Shown: positions 36,429-46,510, counted from the stretch's first letter. The stretch is 64,000 bases of DNA from Actinomadura latina NBRC 106108 (GCF_001552195.1 NZ_BCQS01000012.1:310001-374000); one strand, 5' to 3'. Translations and numbers: made by a program. Notes: generated by a model from the letters alone, not told the origin.

Positions 36429-39400
36429 GTGACCGAGGACGACGGCGGGCTGTTCCCGCAGCCGGGGGACGTGCAGCTCTCGCTGGTGAAAGGGAAGCCC
36501 GCAGAGATGAAGCCGCCGCTGGACGTGCCGCAGGCGTTCACGCGTGGCACGTCGTTCGAGGTGCGGGACGGGCTGGAGGAGCTCGTCCGGCGAGACCTGC
36601 TCGGGCCGTGGGACGGGCCGACGGAGGAGTTCAAGCCCAAGGCGATGGGCCCGCGCGAGCGGTACCTCGTCGGGATGCTGGGGCCGCGGCCCTCGCCGGC
36701 GTCCACGATCGAGAACGCCGACCAGGTGCCCGACACCGAGACCGGCGTGGACGGGGACGCGGCCGAGGGAGGGCTTCCGGAGGTCGTCACCCCGCAGACG
36801 CTCGGCAAGATCTGGGCGTCGTCCATGGGGCTGTCCTTCTGCGTCGGCGACGATGTGGACGCGGTCGCGGTCACGGCGACCTGGGGGCGCTACGACCAGC
36901 ACGAGCAGGAAGGCGAGGACGGCAAGAAGGTCCGGGTCTGGGCGCGGGAGCCGGTCACGCACGAGAAGGAGGTGCGGCTCGACGCGGAGGAGTCCTACAA
37001 GATCCCGCTGACCGGGGCGCACGAGGACGCGCCCGGCGTGCTGCTCAGCGTGAACGTCCGGCCGCGGGACGGCAGGCGCGTCGTGGAGGTCGCCCTCGTC
37101 AACCAGCAGACGGAGCCGACCGGCAACAAGGACACGGCGTGGCTGTTCCAGCCCGAGCTGACCGTGACGGCTCTCGACGGCGCGAAGGCCGTCTTCCTGC
37201 CCGTGGACGACCCGGCCGACGACCTCCAGGCCGTCGGGGACGACGCGGAAGAGCTGCACCTGCGGCTGCTGTACCGCAACGAGCGCCGGTACGCCGCCGG
37301 ACGCAACGTCGCCGTCCACCCCGACGTCGCGGAAGGGCAGCGGACCGCGCACCGGCTCACCACCACCTGGCTGCCGGTCCACAACGTGCCCGCGACCATC
37401 GCGCCGACCGGGCCCGGCACCCCGCTGGAGCACGTCACGCTGTCCATGGACGTCCTCGCCAAGGCCGTACCCGCGCAGCTCAAGCAGGGCCTCCAACCCC
37501 TGGTCGACGGCTACAACACCTGGCTGGACGCGCGGGAAGCCGAGATCCCGGGGCTGCCGGACGGGCTCAAGGATGCCGCGCGCAGGGCCGTCCACGACGC
37601 GCGAAGAGCGGCCAACCGCATCGAGGCCGGAATCAGGCTGCTGTCCGACGAGACCAGTCCCGGGCACAAGGAAGCCCTGGCCGCCTTCCACTTCGCCAAC
37701 GAGGCGATGGCCCTGCAGCGCCGCCACACCGCGCTCGTCCCGCACCGCGAAGAGGGCCTCGGCTATGGCGAGGCACTCCGGCAGATCGACGCGCAGGGGG
37801 AGAAGGCCGCGAGCTGGCGCCCGTTCCAGCTCGCGTTCGTCCTGCTCAACCTGCCGTCGCTGACCGACCCCGGCCACCCCGAGCGCACGGCCGACGCCGC
37901 CGCCCTCGTCGACCTGCTCTTCTTCCCGACCGGCGGTGGCAAGACCGAGGCGTACCTGGGCCTGACCGCCTACACGTTCGCGATCCGGCGGCTACAGCGC
38001 ACGCTCGGCACGGCCGAGGACGCCCGCGACGGAATGGCCGGCGTCGCCGTCCTCATGCGGTACACGCTCCGGCTGCTCACCGCCCAGCAGTTCCAGCGGG
38101 CCGCCGCCCTCGTGTGCGCCGCCGAGGTCATCCGGCGGCGCGATCCGGCCACGTGGGGGGACGAGCGGTTCCGCATCGGGCTGTGGGTCGGCGCAGGAGT
38201 GTCGCCCAACTGGTTCGAGGACGCCAAGGACCAGATCATCGAGGCCCGCGACCAGGGAAGCGGCCACCGCGCCAACGTCCTGCAGACGCTCGCCTGCCCC
38301 TGGTGCGGCGAAGGGCTGCGCGCCGAACGCGACCTGCACATCGACGACGACCGGCGCCGCATCCTGCTCTACTGCCCGCGCGGTGAAGGGGACGCCTGCC
38401 CGTTCTCGCGCAAGGTGGCCGCGGGCGAGGGGCTGCCGATCCTGACCGTGGACGAGGAGATCTACCGGTACGCGCCGAGCCTGGTCATCGCCACCGTCGA
38501 CAAGCTGGCCCAGCTCCCCTGGAGGGGCTACGCCGGGATCCTGTTCGGACGCACCCGGAGTCACTGCGACCGGCACGGCTTCCGCCACGACGACCTCGAC
38601 GACAAGACCGGGTGCGCGAGCAAGCACAACAAGAAGGGCCCGCTGCCGGCCGTCAGCGCCCGTCCCGTCATGCGGCTCCGCCCGCCCGACCTGATCATCC
38701 AGGACGAGCTGCATCTCATCTCCGGTGCGCTCGGCACGACCGTCGGCCTGTTCGAGGCGGCCGTCGCGGAACTGTCGTCCTGGCCGCACCGGGGAAGCCG
38801 CACCGGCCCGAAGATCGTCGCGTCGACCGCCACCACCAAGCGGGCCCGCGAGCAGGTCCGCGGCGTCTTCGGCCGCGAGCTGGCCGTGTTCCCGCCGCAG
38901 GTCATCGACGTCGCCGACACCTTCTTCTCCCGCCAGGAACCGATCACGCGGAAGACGCCGGGGCGGAGATACCTGGGCATCTGCGCGCACGGCGTCCGCA
39001 TCAAGTCGGCCGAGATCAGGCTCGCCGAGATCCTGCTGCTCGCCGGGCAGACGCTCTTCGACAAGTACGGCGAACCCGCCGACCCGTACATGACGATGGT
39101 CGGCTACTTCAACGCCACCCGGGAGCTGGCCGGAATGCGCCGGTACCTGGACGACGACGTGACGACACGCGTCCGCCGGCACGGCAGGGCCAAGGGGCTG
39201 TCCGACCGGATCGTGCAGCGTGGCGGCATGCTGACCATCCAGGAGCTGACGTCCCGCATCTCGTCCGGTGACATCAGCGACGTGCTCAAGTTGCTGGAGC
39301 ACGGCTTCGACCCCGACCTCGACACCAGCCGGCGCCGCGCCGAGACGGTGAACGACATGCGGCGGCATCTACAGGAGCGCCGGGACTCCAAGGCCAAGGT

Positions 39401-40259
39401 CGTCCCCGCCCATCCGCTCGCGCAGCGGTTCTACGACCGGGGCCGCGACGGGCTCCAGCCGGTGGACGTGGTGCTCGCGACCTCCATGCTGCAGGTCGGC
39501 GTGGACGTGTCCCGCTTCGGCCTGATGGTCATGGTCGGGCAGCCCAAGAACACCGCCGAGTACATCCAGGCGTCCTCCCGCGTCGGGCGCGACGCCGAAC
39601 GCCCCGGCCTGGTCGTCACGCTCTACAACTGGTCACGTCCCCGCGACCTCGCCCACTACGAGGACTTCGAGCACTACCACTCCACCTTCTACCGGCAGGT
39701 CGAAGCCCTCTCCGTCACGCCCTACACGCGCCGCTCCCTCGACCGGGGCACGGCCGGAACGCTGGTCGCCGCGGTCCGGCACGCCGCCGACGAGTTCTCC
39801 CGCAACCCCGACGCGTTCGACGTCGACCGGTCCGACCCCCGCGTCCAGGAGATCATCGACCGGATGCTGGACCGCGCCGAAGCCGTCGCCGGAACGCGCG
39901 GACGCGACTACATGAACGAGCGGGTCCAGGTCGTCCTGGACGCGTGGGAGAGCCAGAAGTCCGGCGGCAGCGCCCGGCTCGGCTACCAGGACGGAACCTG
40001 GAACAAGCAGACGATCAAGGGGCTGCTGCGCAAGGCGGGCAGCGGCCGGTGGGAGACGATGACCGCCGGCATGTCCATGCGGGAGACCGAGAACGAGATC
40101 AACCTGCTGTTCCCGGGCGGCGAGGCGATCTACCACCCCCTCTACAACGAACCGGACTGGTCGTTCGGCCCGCCCGCCGAACCCGACGAGGACGAGCCCG
40201 AAGGCGACGAACTCGGACAGTCCACCCTCGACGCCGCGACCGGACGGGAGACCCGATGA
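36429..40259 (+). CDS. drmA: DISARM DrmA, SF2 helicase
   Basis: 1276 residues. After a ~490-residue N-terminal region, Walker A reads FFPTGGGKTEAYLGL. It is followed by a zinc-ribbon-like insert (CPWCGEG), a DEAH-box variant QDELHLISGALGT, ASTATTKRA and the C-terminal helicase motifs VVLATSMLQVGVDVSRFGLM and QASSRVGRDAERPGLVV. These are the DrmA features. In DISARM, DrmA and DrmB form the DNA-engaging core complex. The GTG at 36429 follows GGAGG with 6-nt spacing. It overlaps drmB by ATGA. It lies 11 kb from drmD-drmMI, with unrelated genes between, but on the same strand. Confidence 0.93.
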   Translation: MTEDDGGLFPQPGDVQLSLVKGKPAEMKPPLDVPQAFTRGTSFEVRDGLEELVRRDLLGPWDGPTEEFKPKAMGPRERYLVGMLGPRPSPASTIENADQVPDTETGVDGDAAEGGLPEVVTPQTLGKIWASSMGLSFCVGDDVDAVAVTATWGRYDQHEQEGEDGKKVRVWAREPVTHEKEVRLDAEESYKIPLTGAHEDAPGVLLSVNVRPRDGRRVVEVALVNQQTEPTGNKDTAWLFQPELTVTALDGAKAVFLPVDDPADDLQAVGDDAEELHLRLLYRNERRYAAGRNVAVHPDVAEGQRTAHRLTTTWLPVHNVPATIAPTGPGTPLEHVTLSMDVLAKAVPAQLKQGLQPLVDGYNTWLDAREAEIPGLPDGLKDAARRAVHDARRAANRIEAGIRLLSDETSPGHKEALAAFHFANEAMALQRRHTALVPHREEGLGYGEALRQIDAQGEKAASWRPFQLAFVLLNLPSLTDPGHPERTADAAALVDLLFFPTGGGKTEAYLGLTAYTFAIRRLQRTLGTAEDARDGMAGVAVLMRYTLRLLTAQQFQRAAALVCAAEVIRRRDPATWGDERFRIGLWVGAGVSPNWFEDAKDQIIEARDQGSGHRANVLQTLACPWCGEGLRAERDLHIDDDRRRILLYCPRGEGDACPFSRKVAAGEGLPILTVDEEIYRYAPSLVIATVDKLAQLPWRGYAGILFGRTRSHCDRHGFRHDDLDDKTGCASKHNKKGPLPAVSARPVMRLRPPDLIIQDELHLISGALGTTVGLFEAAVAELSSWPHRGSRTGPKIVASTATTKRAREQVRGVFGRELAVFPPQVIDVADTFFSRQEPITRKTPGRRYLGICAHGVRIKSAEIRLAEILLLAGQTLFDKYGEPADPYMTMVGYFNATRELAGMRRYLDDDVTTRVRRHGRAKGLSDRIVQRGGMLTIQELTSRISSGDISDVLKLLEHGFDPDLDTSRRRAETVNDMRRHLQERRDSKAKVVPAHPLAQRFYDRGRDGLQPVDVVLATSMLQVGVDVSRFGLMVMVGQPKNTAEYIQASSRVGRDAERPGLVVTLYNWSRPRDLAHYEDFEHYHSTFYRQVEALSVTPYTRRSLDRGTAGTLVAAVRHAADEFSRNPDAFDVDRSDPRVQEIIDRMLDRAEAVAGTRGRDYMNERVQVVLDAWESQKSGGSARLGYQDGTWNKQTIKGLLRKAGSGRWETMTAGMSMRETENEINLLFPGGEAIYHPLYNEPDWSFGPPAEPDEDEPEGDELGQSTLDAATGRETR

Positions 40260-42154
40260 CCGAGCCCGCGATCTTCCGCCGCCGCGTCGGCAGCGTCCGC
40301 CCGAGCCACCTCATGTTCACCAGCGGCGTCGGGGCACTGGTCGACCTGCCGAACTTCTCCGTCCTGGTCAAGGGCCTGGACGACTGGAACCACCAGGGCC
40401 TGCCCGAGGCGATGCCGATCGCCGAGCCGCGCCTGCTCGCCGCCGTCCAGCAGAGCATCGGCAAGAGCGTCCAGAAACTGATGCCGGCCCCCTGGATGGA
40501 GGGCCTCGACAAGGACCCGATGGGTCCGGCGTCCAGGATCGGCGTGCCCGTCGCGCCCTTCCCCGGCTGGCTGCGCTGCACCCACTGCAACGAGCTGGGC
40601 GGCCTCGACTCGGGCATCTTCCGCTTCGAGAACACCAAGCCGCGCAAGCCGCACGAAGCCCGCTTCTTCCACGAGAAATGCAAGAAGCGCAAGCCCCTGG
40701 CGGTGGCGGCCCGATTCGTGCTGACCTGCACCAACGGGCACCTCGACGACTTCCCGTACGCGCACTTCGTGCACCGCGGCGAGACGTGCGTCAAGGCCAG
40801 CCACCCGCGGCTCCGGATGGAGGACCGCGGCGGCAACCTCGGCGCCAACGTCGAGATCAAATGCGTGAACTGCGGGGAGCACCGCAACATCCGCGACGCG
40901 CAGGGCAAGCGGGGCGAGGAGAACCTGCCCAGCTGCCGGGGCCGCCATCCGCACCTGGCCACCTTCGACCCGCAGGGCTGCGACAAGCGTCCGAAGCTCC
41001 TTGTCGTCGGCGCCTCCAACCAGTGGTTCGCCAAGGGCCTCGCGGCCTTGGCCGTCCCGCAATCGGGCGCAAGCGCGCTGGACGCCAAGGTCGAGAAGAA
41101 CTGGGGCGCCATCAAGGACCTCCCCGAGGCGATGTACGCGTGGGCCCGCGAGAACGCGCCGGCCTTCAAGGAACTCGACCAGTGGAGCGAGGAGGAGATC
41201 TCCGAGGCGGTCGCCAGGCATCGCGCCAAGCTCGAAGGAGCGCGCGATGAAAAGGCGGACAAGAACCCCGACCTGCGCACTGCGGAGTGGGAGGTGTTCT
41301 CCGCCGCCAAGCTGCCCGACCCGAACGACGACTTCACCCTCCGTCGCGCCTTCCAGCCCGTCCCGGACGAACTGACCGGCATCTACGCCGACGTCGTCCA
41401 AGCCGAGAGGCTCCGTGAGGTTCGCGCCCTGATCGGCTTCACGCGGCTGGACGCCCCGGACCCCGAAGACCCGAACCTCGTCAAACTCGTCCAGCTATCC
41501 AGGTCCAAGCCCGCCTGGGTGCCGGCCAGCGAGGTGCGCGGCGAGGGCATCTTCCTCAAGGTCCCCGAAGACCTCCTTCAGGCGTGGGAGGAGCGCGTCG
41601 AGAAAACCGAGGCGATGCGCCTGCACCGCGAGGCGTACGCACGGCACCGCCGCAACCGCTACTCCGACCGCATCGCCACCATGTCGGACTTCGACGAGAT
41701 GGCGCACTGGCCGGGCGCCCGCTTCATCGCCCTGCACCCCCTCTCCCACCTGCTGATCCGCACGATCTCCCTCGAATGCGGATACAGCTCGGCGAGCCTG
41801 TCCGAACGCATCTACTCCGGCACCGACGACGATCCGCACCGCAGCGGCATCCTCATCTACACGGCGGTCCCCGACGCCGAAGGCACCCTCGGCGGGCTCG
41901 TCTCCCTGGCCGAGCCCGACCAGCTCGTCCGGCTGACCCGCCGCGCCCTCGCCGACGCGCGGCACTGCTCGTCCGACCCGCTGTGCGCCGAACGCCTCCC
42001 GCAAGCACCCGCCGACTTCCTGCACGGCGCCGCCTGCCACGTCTGCCTGTTCGTCTCCGAGACGACCTGCGAACGCGGCAACAAGTTCCTCGACCGCCGC
42101 TTCGTCGTCCCCGTCGGCGACACCGACCTCGCCCTCTACCCGGAGCTGCCGTGA
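40256..42154 (+). CDS. drmB: DISARM DrmB (DUF1998)
   Basis: 632 residues. N-terminal VRPSHLMFTSGVGALVDLP is the typical DrmB opening. Cysteine pairs likely to bind zinc are CTHCNELGG, the segment CTNGHLDDFPYAHF, CVNCGEHRN and near the C-terminus CHVCLFVSETTCERGNKFLD, the DUF1998 signature. It partners DrmA in the DISARM core. Coupled at both ends: ATGA with drmA and GTGA with drmC. Confidence 0.93.
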   Translation: MTEPAIFRRRVGSVRPSHLMFTSGVGALVDLPNFSVLVKGLDDWNHQGLPEAMPIAEPRLLAAVQQSIGKSVQKLMPAPWMEGLDKDPMGPASRIGVPVAPFPGWLRCTHCNELGGLDSGIFRFENTKPRKPHEARFFHEKCKKRKPLAVAARFVLTCTNGHLDDFPYAHFVHRGETCVKASHPRLRMEDRGGNLGANVEIKCVNCGEHRNIRDAQGKRGEENLPSCRGRHPHLATFDPQGCDKRPKLLVVGASNQWFAKGLAALAVPQSGASALDAKVEKNWGAIKDLPEAMYAWARENAPAFKELDQWSEEEISEAVARHRAKLEGARDEKADKNPDLRTAEWEVFSAAKLPDPNDDFTLRRAFQPVPDELTGIYADVVQAERLREVRALIGFTRLDAPDPEDPNLVKLVQLSRSKPAWVPASEVRGEGIFLKVPEDLLQAWEERVEKTEAMRLHREAYARHRRNRYSDRIATMSDFDEMAHWPGARFIALHPLSHLLIRTISLECGYSSASLSERIYSGTDDDPHRSGILIYTAVPDAEGTLGGLVSLAEPDQLVRLTRRALADARHCSSDPLCAERLPQAPADFLHGAACHVCLFVSETTCERGNKFLDRRFVVPVGDTDLALYPELP

Positions 42155-42942
42155 ACGGGTTCGACGATGAGGATGACGACGACGCCGACCTCGGCCTGAA
42201 TCCCCTCGACCGGTTCGAGCGGGGCGCCCGCGAAGCCGCCATGCGGATCGGCCCGGACGGTCTCCGCGCCATGGCCGAGAAGTTCGACTGGTGGCCGACC
42301 GCCTCGTCCGTCCGGGCGTGCGTGCCCGGATCGGAGGACGAGGCGGACGCGCTCATCGCCGCCTCCCGGCAGGAAGACCTTCCCGGGCGGGCCGTCGCGG
42401 CGTACCTCCGCGGCGTCGCGGCGGCGAAGGAGCAGGCGGCCGTCCAGGTGGAGTCGGTGTGGAGCGGGCCGACCAGCCATGCGGTACCGGTCCGGGCGAC
42501 CGCTCGGGTGCTGTCCCAGGTCGTTGGACGCGCACGGCATGAGTTGCTGCTGATGACGTACTCCGCGAAGCCGTATCAGCCGTTGCGGGACGCGCTCAGT
42601 GGCGCACTCGCGCTGGGTGTCGCCGTGCGGGTCGTGGTGGAGACGCTGCAGGGGGCGGGCAGCGCGATCTCCGGAGAGGAGCCTGCCGCGGCCTTCCACG
42701 GGCTCGGAGTGGAGCTGTGGCACTGGCCCGTCGCGCGAAGGGACGACGACAAGGGGCGGATGCACGCCAAGATCGCGGTCGCCGATCGCCGTGAGCTCCT
42801 CGTCTCCAGCGCCAACCTCACCCAGTCCGGGGTGAACAGCAACATCGAGGCCGGGCTGCTCGTCCGCGGCGGCACGGCTCCCGAGCGTGCCGCCGAGCAC
42901 TTCGACGCGCTGCGGGCCGCCGGAATCCTGGAGCGCCTGTGA
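42151..42942 (+). CDS. drmC: DISARM DrmC, phospholipase D-like nuclease
   Basis: 263 residues. A single HKD motif is visible (HAKIAVADRRELLVSSANLT near residue 206), with RHELLLMTYSAKPY forming the first strand of the PLD fold; one HKD per chain implies a dimer. DrmC is reported to be dispensable for protection in some DISARM systems. The GTG start overlaps drmB by GTGA and the stop overlaps the following methylase gene by GTGA. Confidence 0.9.
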   Translation: MNGFDDEDDDDADLGLNPLDRFERGAREAAMRIGPDGLRAMAEKFDWWPTASSVRACVPGSEDEADALIAASRQEDLPGRAVAAYLRGVAAAKEQAAVQVESVWSGPTSHAVPVRATARVLSQVVGRARHELLLMTYSAKPYQPLRDALSGALALGVAVRVVVETLQGAGSAISGEEPAAAFHGLGVELWHWPVARRDDDKGRMHAKIAVADRRELLVSSANLTQSGVNSNIEAGLLVRGGTAPERAAEHFDALRAAGILERL

Positions 42943-44954
42943 CCGAGCACAAGCCGCCGCCGTCCAACCACGAGGTGGGCGGGACCGACGCCGGGCAGAC
43001 CGAGGTGGGTGCGGACGCGAGGGCGGCGTCAGCCAGTGGGGCCGGGGTGAGCGCGATCCAGAGCGGGATGCCCGCGGTCCGCGGTGGTGTGGTCGCGGGC
43101 GTGGCCGGGGCGCTGGTCAGTGCGGCGGACATCGCGCGGCTGAGCGGGTTCGGACGGGCCGCGGTTTCCAACTGGCGGCGGCGGTATGAGGATTTTCCGC
43201 GGCCCGTCGGCGGGACGGCCAACAGTCCGCTGTTCGCGTTGGCGGACGTGGAGACCTGGCTGGCGGGTCAGGGGAAGCCGCTGACGCTGACGCCGGAGGA
43301 GCGGCTGTGGCAGCTTCTGCGCGCCACAACGGACGACCTCGGCCTCGGTGGTGTGGTCGGTGACCTGGGGGTCGACGTTTACCTGGGGGAGCGCGCGGCG
43401 GTGGCTCCCGCGAGCCTGGTGGCGGCGGCGCGGGAACTGCGGGAGCGCGGAGGGGCGGCGACGTTCGAGTACCTCGTCCGGCGGCTCGTCGAGGCCCATG
43501 CCCGGCGGATCGTCCCCACCCCGGAGCGGACGGCGCGGCTCATGGCGCGGCTCGTCCAGGTGAAGGGACGCGCGGTGTACGACCCGGCGTGCGGCCTCGG
43601 CGACCTGCTGCTCGCCGCGCAGAACGGTGGCGCGGCCCGGCTCGCAGGGCAGGACCGCGAGCCGTACGGGGCCGACATCACGCGCACGCGGCTTCGCCTG
43701 AACGGCGACGGCCGCGGCGGTGGTGGAGGCGAGGGGGTCCGGGTCGTGACCGGAGATTCGCTGGGGGCTGACGGGTTCTCTGGCGAGCGTTCTGACGTCG
43801 CCCTGTGTGATCCGCCGTTCGGTGATCGGGCATGGGGATATGAAGAGCTGACCGGTGATCCCCGTTGGATCCATGGGCTGCCGCCGCGTGGCGAGCCCGA
43901 ACTGGCCTGGGTGCAGCACGTCCTGTGGCATCTGCGGCCGGGGGGCGAGGCGGCCGTGCTGATGCCGCCGGCCGCCGCGCACCGCCGCTCCGGCCGCCGG
44001 GTCCGGGCCGGGCTGCTGCGCACCGGCACCCTGCGGGCCGTGCTGGAGCTGCCCGCCGGTGCGGCGGCGGGGTCACCCGCCGCGCCGCACCTGTGGCTGC
44101 TGCGCCGTCCCGACGGTGCGGAACCTGTCCCCGGCCATGTGTTCTTCCTCGACGCGTCCGGCGAGCTCGATGATGCGGTGGTCGAGTGCTGGGCCGGGTT
44201 CCTCCGCGGGGACGGCCCGGGGGCTGGGCGGGCCGTCCCGGTGATCGATCTGCTGGACGACGCGGTCGACCTCACCCCGGCGCGGCTCCTGCGCGGCGGC
44301 GCGGACGTGCGGGCCGAATTCGAGGAGGCGCACGGCCGCCTCCGCGAGCGGCTGGCCGAGGTCAATGCGCTGGTGGACGGGCTGGCCCCGCTGGGCGAGG
44401 CCGCCAAGCACACGATGACGACGCTGGCCGAACTGATCCAGAATGGGACCGCTGATCTACTGCATCCACCTCTCAAGATGGAACTCGGAACCGGTGAGAT
44501 ACCCGTTCTGACCGGCAAGGACATCATGCTTGGGCGTGGCCCGTCCGCCCGTACCGCGGCTGCTCCCGGCCTCCTGCTGCTCCGTCCGGGGGATGTGGCC
44601 GTCGCGCAGAGCGGGCGGCAGGTTCACCCGCGAGTGGTCGAAACCGGCGGTGCCGCGGCCGGCCCGCAGGTGCAGGTGTTCCGTGCCGATGAGACCCGAA
44701 TCGACCCCTACTTCCTTGCCTGCTACCTGCATGCGGCCGGGCTGGCCGGCGCCGCGTCCACGTCGTCCCGTGCCGATCTCCGCCGGACGCCCATCCCGCG
44801 CCTGCCGATCGAGGAGCAGCGAGCCCACGGGGCCGCCCACCGCAGGCTCGTCAAGCTGTCCGCGGCGCTGCGCGAGCTGGCGGACGCCGGGGACGCGGCG
44901 GTGGCACTCGGAATCGAGGGTCTCGGTGGCGGCGGGCTCCGGCCGGACGGTTGA
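42939..44954 (+). CDS. HTH-containing N6-type DNA methylase with specificity-like C-terminus
   Basis: 671 residues. Residues ~60-115 look like a MerR/excisionase-type helix-turn-helix (VSAADIARLSGFGRAAVSNW). The core resembles HsdM of type I systems: SAM motif VYDPACGLGDLLLAA near 211 and CDPPFGDRAW near 290 (DPPF instead of NPPF). The last ~180 residues resemble a half-S subunit (GEIPVLTGKDIMLGRG, then PGDVAVAQSG). No HsdR gene is nearby. It is locked into the DISARM operon by a 4-bp overlap with drmC and with the kinase gene, although class 1 DISARM already has DrmMI. It may give a second modification or sense DNA methylation state. Confidence 0.85.
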   Translation: MTEHKPPPSNHEVGGTDAGQTEVGADARAASASGAGVSAIQSGMPAVRGGVVAGVAGALVSAADIARLSGFGRAAVSNWRRRYEDFPRPVGGTANSPLFALADVETWLAGQGKPLTLTPEERLWQLLRATTDDLGLGGVVGDLGVDVYLGERAAVAPASLVAAARELRERGGAATFEYLVRRLVEAHARRIVPTPERTARLMARLVQVKGRAVYDPACGLGDLLLAAQNGGAARLAGQDREPYGADITRTRLRLNGDGRGGGGGEGVRVVTGDSLGADGFSGERSDVALCDPPFGDRAWGYEELTGDPRWIHGLPPRGEPELAWVQHVLWHLRPGGEAAVLMPPAAAHRRSGRRVRAGLLRTGTLRAVLELPAGAAAGSPAAPHLWLLRRPDGAEPVPGHVFFLDASGELDDAVVECWAGFLRGDGPGAGRAVPVIDLLDDAVDLTPARLLRGGADVRAEFEEAHGRLRERLAEVNALVDGLAPLGEAAKHTMTTLAELIQNGTADLLHPPLKMELGTGEIPVLTGKDIMLGRGPSARTAAAPGLLLLRPGDVAVAQSGRQVHPRVVETGGAAAGPQVQVFRADETRIDPYFLACYLHAAGLAGAASTSSRADLRRTPIPRLPIEEQRAHGAAHRRLVKLSAALRELADAGDAAVALGIEGLGGGGLRPDG

Positions 44955-46510
44955 ATAGCGACGTGACGACCATCGTCGGCCGCTATGAACTGGACCCCGT
45001 CCACATCGGCAAGGGCGGGATGGGCGAGGTCTGGGGCGCCACCGACATCCGGCTCCGGCGCCGCGTCGCGGTCAAGTTCGTCCGGTTCGGCGACGACCCG
45101 GAGCTGGTCAGGCGGTTCGTCCGGGAATCGCAGCTCACCGCACGCATGGGCCATCCGGGCGTGCCCGTCCTGTACGACGCGGACAGGGTCACGGGCGGCC
45201 CGTTCGACGGGCGCCTCTACCTGGTCATGGAGCTGGTCGACGGCATCAACGTCGACGACCTCGTCGCCGAGCACGACCCGCTCCCGGTCGGCTGGGCCGC
45301 CGCGATCGCCGCGCAGGTCTGCGCCGTCCTCAACTACGCGCACGCGAAGTCGTTCGTCCACCGTGACCTGAAGCCCAGCAACCTGATGGTCGACAAGGAC
45401 GGTGCGGTCAAGGTCCTCGACTTCGGGCTGGCCGTCGCCCTGGACGCCGACGAGCGGTCCCGCCTCACCAGCACCGACCAGCTGCTCGGCACGCTCGCGT
45501 ACATGGCGCCGGAGCAGTTCCGCGGGCAGTACAGCCCGTCCAGCGACCTGTACGCACTCGGCTGCGTGCTGTACCAGATGCTCAGCGGCAGGGGCCCGTT
45601 CCAGGGGCCCGACCATGTCTCGCTGATGCACGCCCACATCTACGAGGAGGCGGTTCCGCTCCGCCGGCTGCGCGCCGACGTCCCGCCCGACCTCGAGAAC
45701 CTTGTGCTGCGGCTGCTGGCGAAGGCCCCCGAGGCGCGTCCCGCGTCCGCCGACGAGGTGTTCGACGTGCTGCACCCGCACACGGCGGGCCTGCGCGAAC
45801 TGCCCGGGGCGGTGCGGGCCGGGCGCAGCGCGCTCCGCATGTACGCGGACATCGCCGGCCGGACGCTCACCAGCTACACCGATCCCGCGCCCACCGCGCC
45901 CACCGCGCCCACCGCGTCGCCGGCACCCGCGAACCCGCCGCCCGCGGACTCGTTCAGCCTCGGCGACGTGGCCCGCGCCAGGCGCAGCGCCGAACGGCTC
46001 ATGCGCGAGTCCCGGTTCGACGAGGCGGCGCGCACGCTCGACCGGACGTCCGCACGGGCGGAGAGCGTCCTCGGCGGTGAGCACTCCGAGGTGATCGCGC
46101 TCCGCACCGAGCGCGCGGACGTCCTCTTCCAGGCCGGCGACTACGCCGCCGCGGCGTCCGCTTTCCACGCGCTCGCCGAGGGCGCGGCGCGCCGCGACGG
46201 CGCCGGCTCGGACACCGCCCTCGGCCTCCGCCTCAAGGAGGCCAACAGCCGCGCCCTCAGCGGCGAGATCGACCGCGCGTTGGCCCAGCTGAGGGACCTC
46301 ATCGGCGACGAGGCCCGGCTCTTCGGCAAGGACGACGCCAGGGTTCTCGACCTGCGCCGCCAGCAGGCCCTCCTCATGCACGGCGCCGGCCGCACCGCAG
46401 CGGCCGTCCGCGTCCTGGAGGACCTGGGGGACGACCTGGCCCGCCTGCGCGGCCCGGACGACCGAATGCTCCGCACCGTCCGCGAAGCCCTGGCCCGCAT
46501 CAAGTCCTAG
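44951..46510 (+). CDS. Cytosolic Ser/Thr protein kinase with TPR-like C-terminus
   Basis: About 519 residues. Hanks-type kinase at ~10-275 with the glycine loop GKGGMGEVWG, VAVKF lysine, HRDLKPSN catalytic loop, DFGLA and MAPEQF; all key residues are present. A Pro/Ala/Thr linker (from a short tandem repeat near 45890-45915) leads to a C-terminal ~190-residue tetratricopeptide-like helical region, not the usual membrane anchor. The TTG at 44951 would give a TTGA overlap with the methylase stop, matching the other junctions; a GTG at 44963 is the alternative. In this operon the kinase might control DISARM activity; kinases serve such roles in Pgl/BREX type 2. Confidence 0.9.
   Translation: MNSDVTTIVGRYELDPVHIGKGGMGEVWGATDIRLRRRVAVKFVRFGDDPELVRRFVRESQLTARMGHPGVPVLYDADRVTGGPFDGRLYLVMELVDGINVDDLVAEHDPLPVGWAAAIAAQVCAVLNYAHAKSFVHRDLKPSNLMVDKDGAVKVLDFGLAVALDADERSRLTSTDQLLGTLAYMAPEQFRGQYSPSSDLYALGCVLYQMLSGRGPFQGPDHVSLMHAHIYEEAVPLRRLRADVPPDLENLVLRLLAKAPEARPASADEVFDVLHPHTAGLRELPGAVRAGRSALRMYADIAGRTLTSYTDPAPTAPTAPTASPAPANPPPADSFSLGDVARARRSAERLMRESRFDEAARTLDRTSARAESVLGGEHSEVIALRTERADVLFQAGDYAAAASAFHALAEGAARRDGAGSDTALGLRLKEANSRALSGEIDRALAQLRDLIGDEARLFGKDDARVLDLRRQQALLMHGAGRTAAAVRVLEDLGDDLARLRGPDDRMLRTVREALARIKS

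Noticed and set aside
42939..44954. Complete type I restriction system
   Set aside because: No HsdR-type helicase-nuclease and no separate S gene nearby; the methylase is embedded in the DISARM operon.
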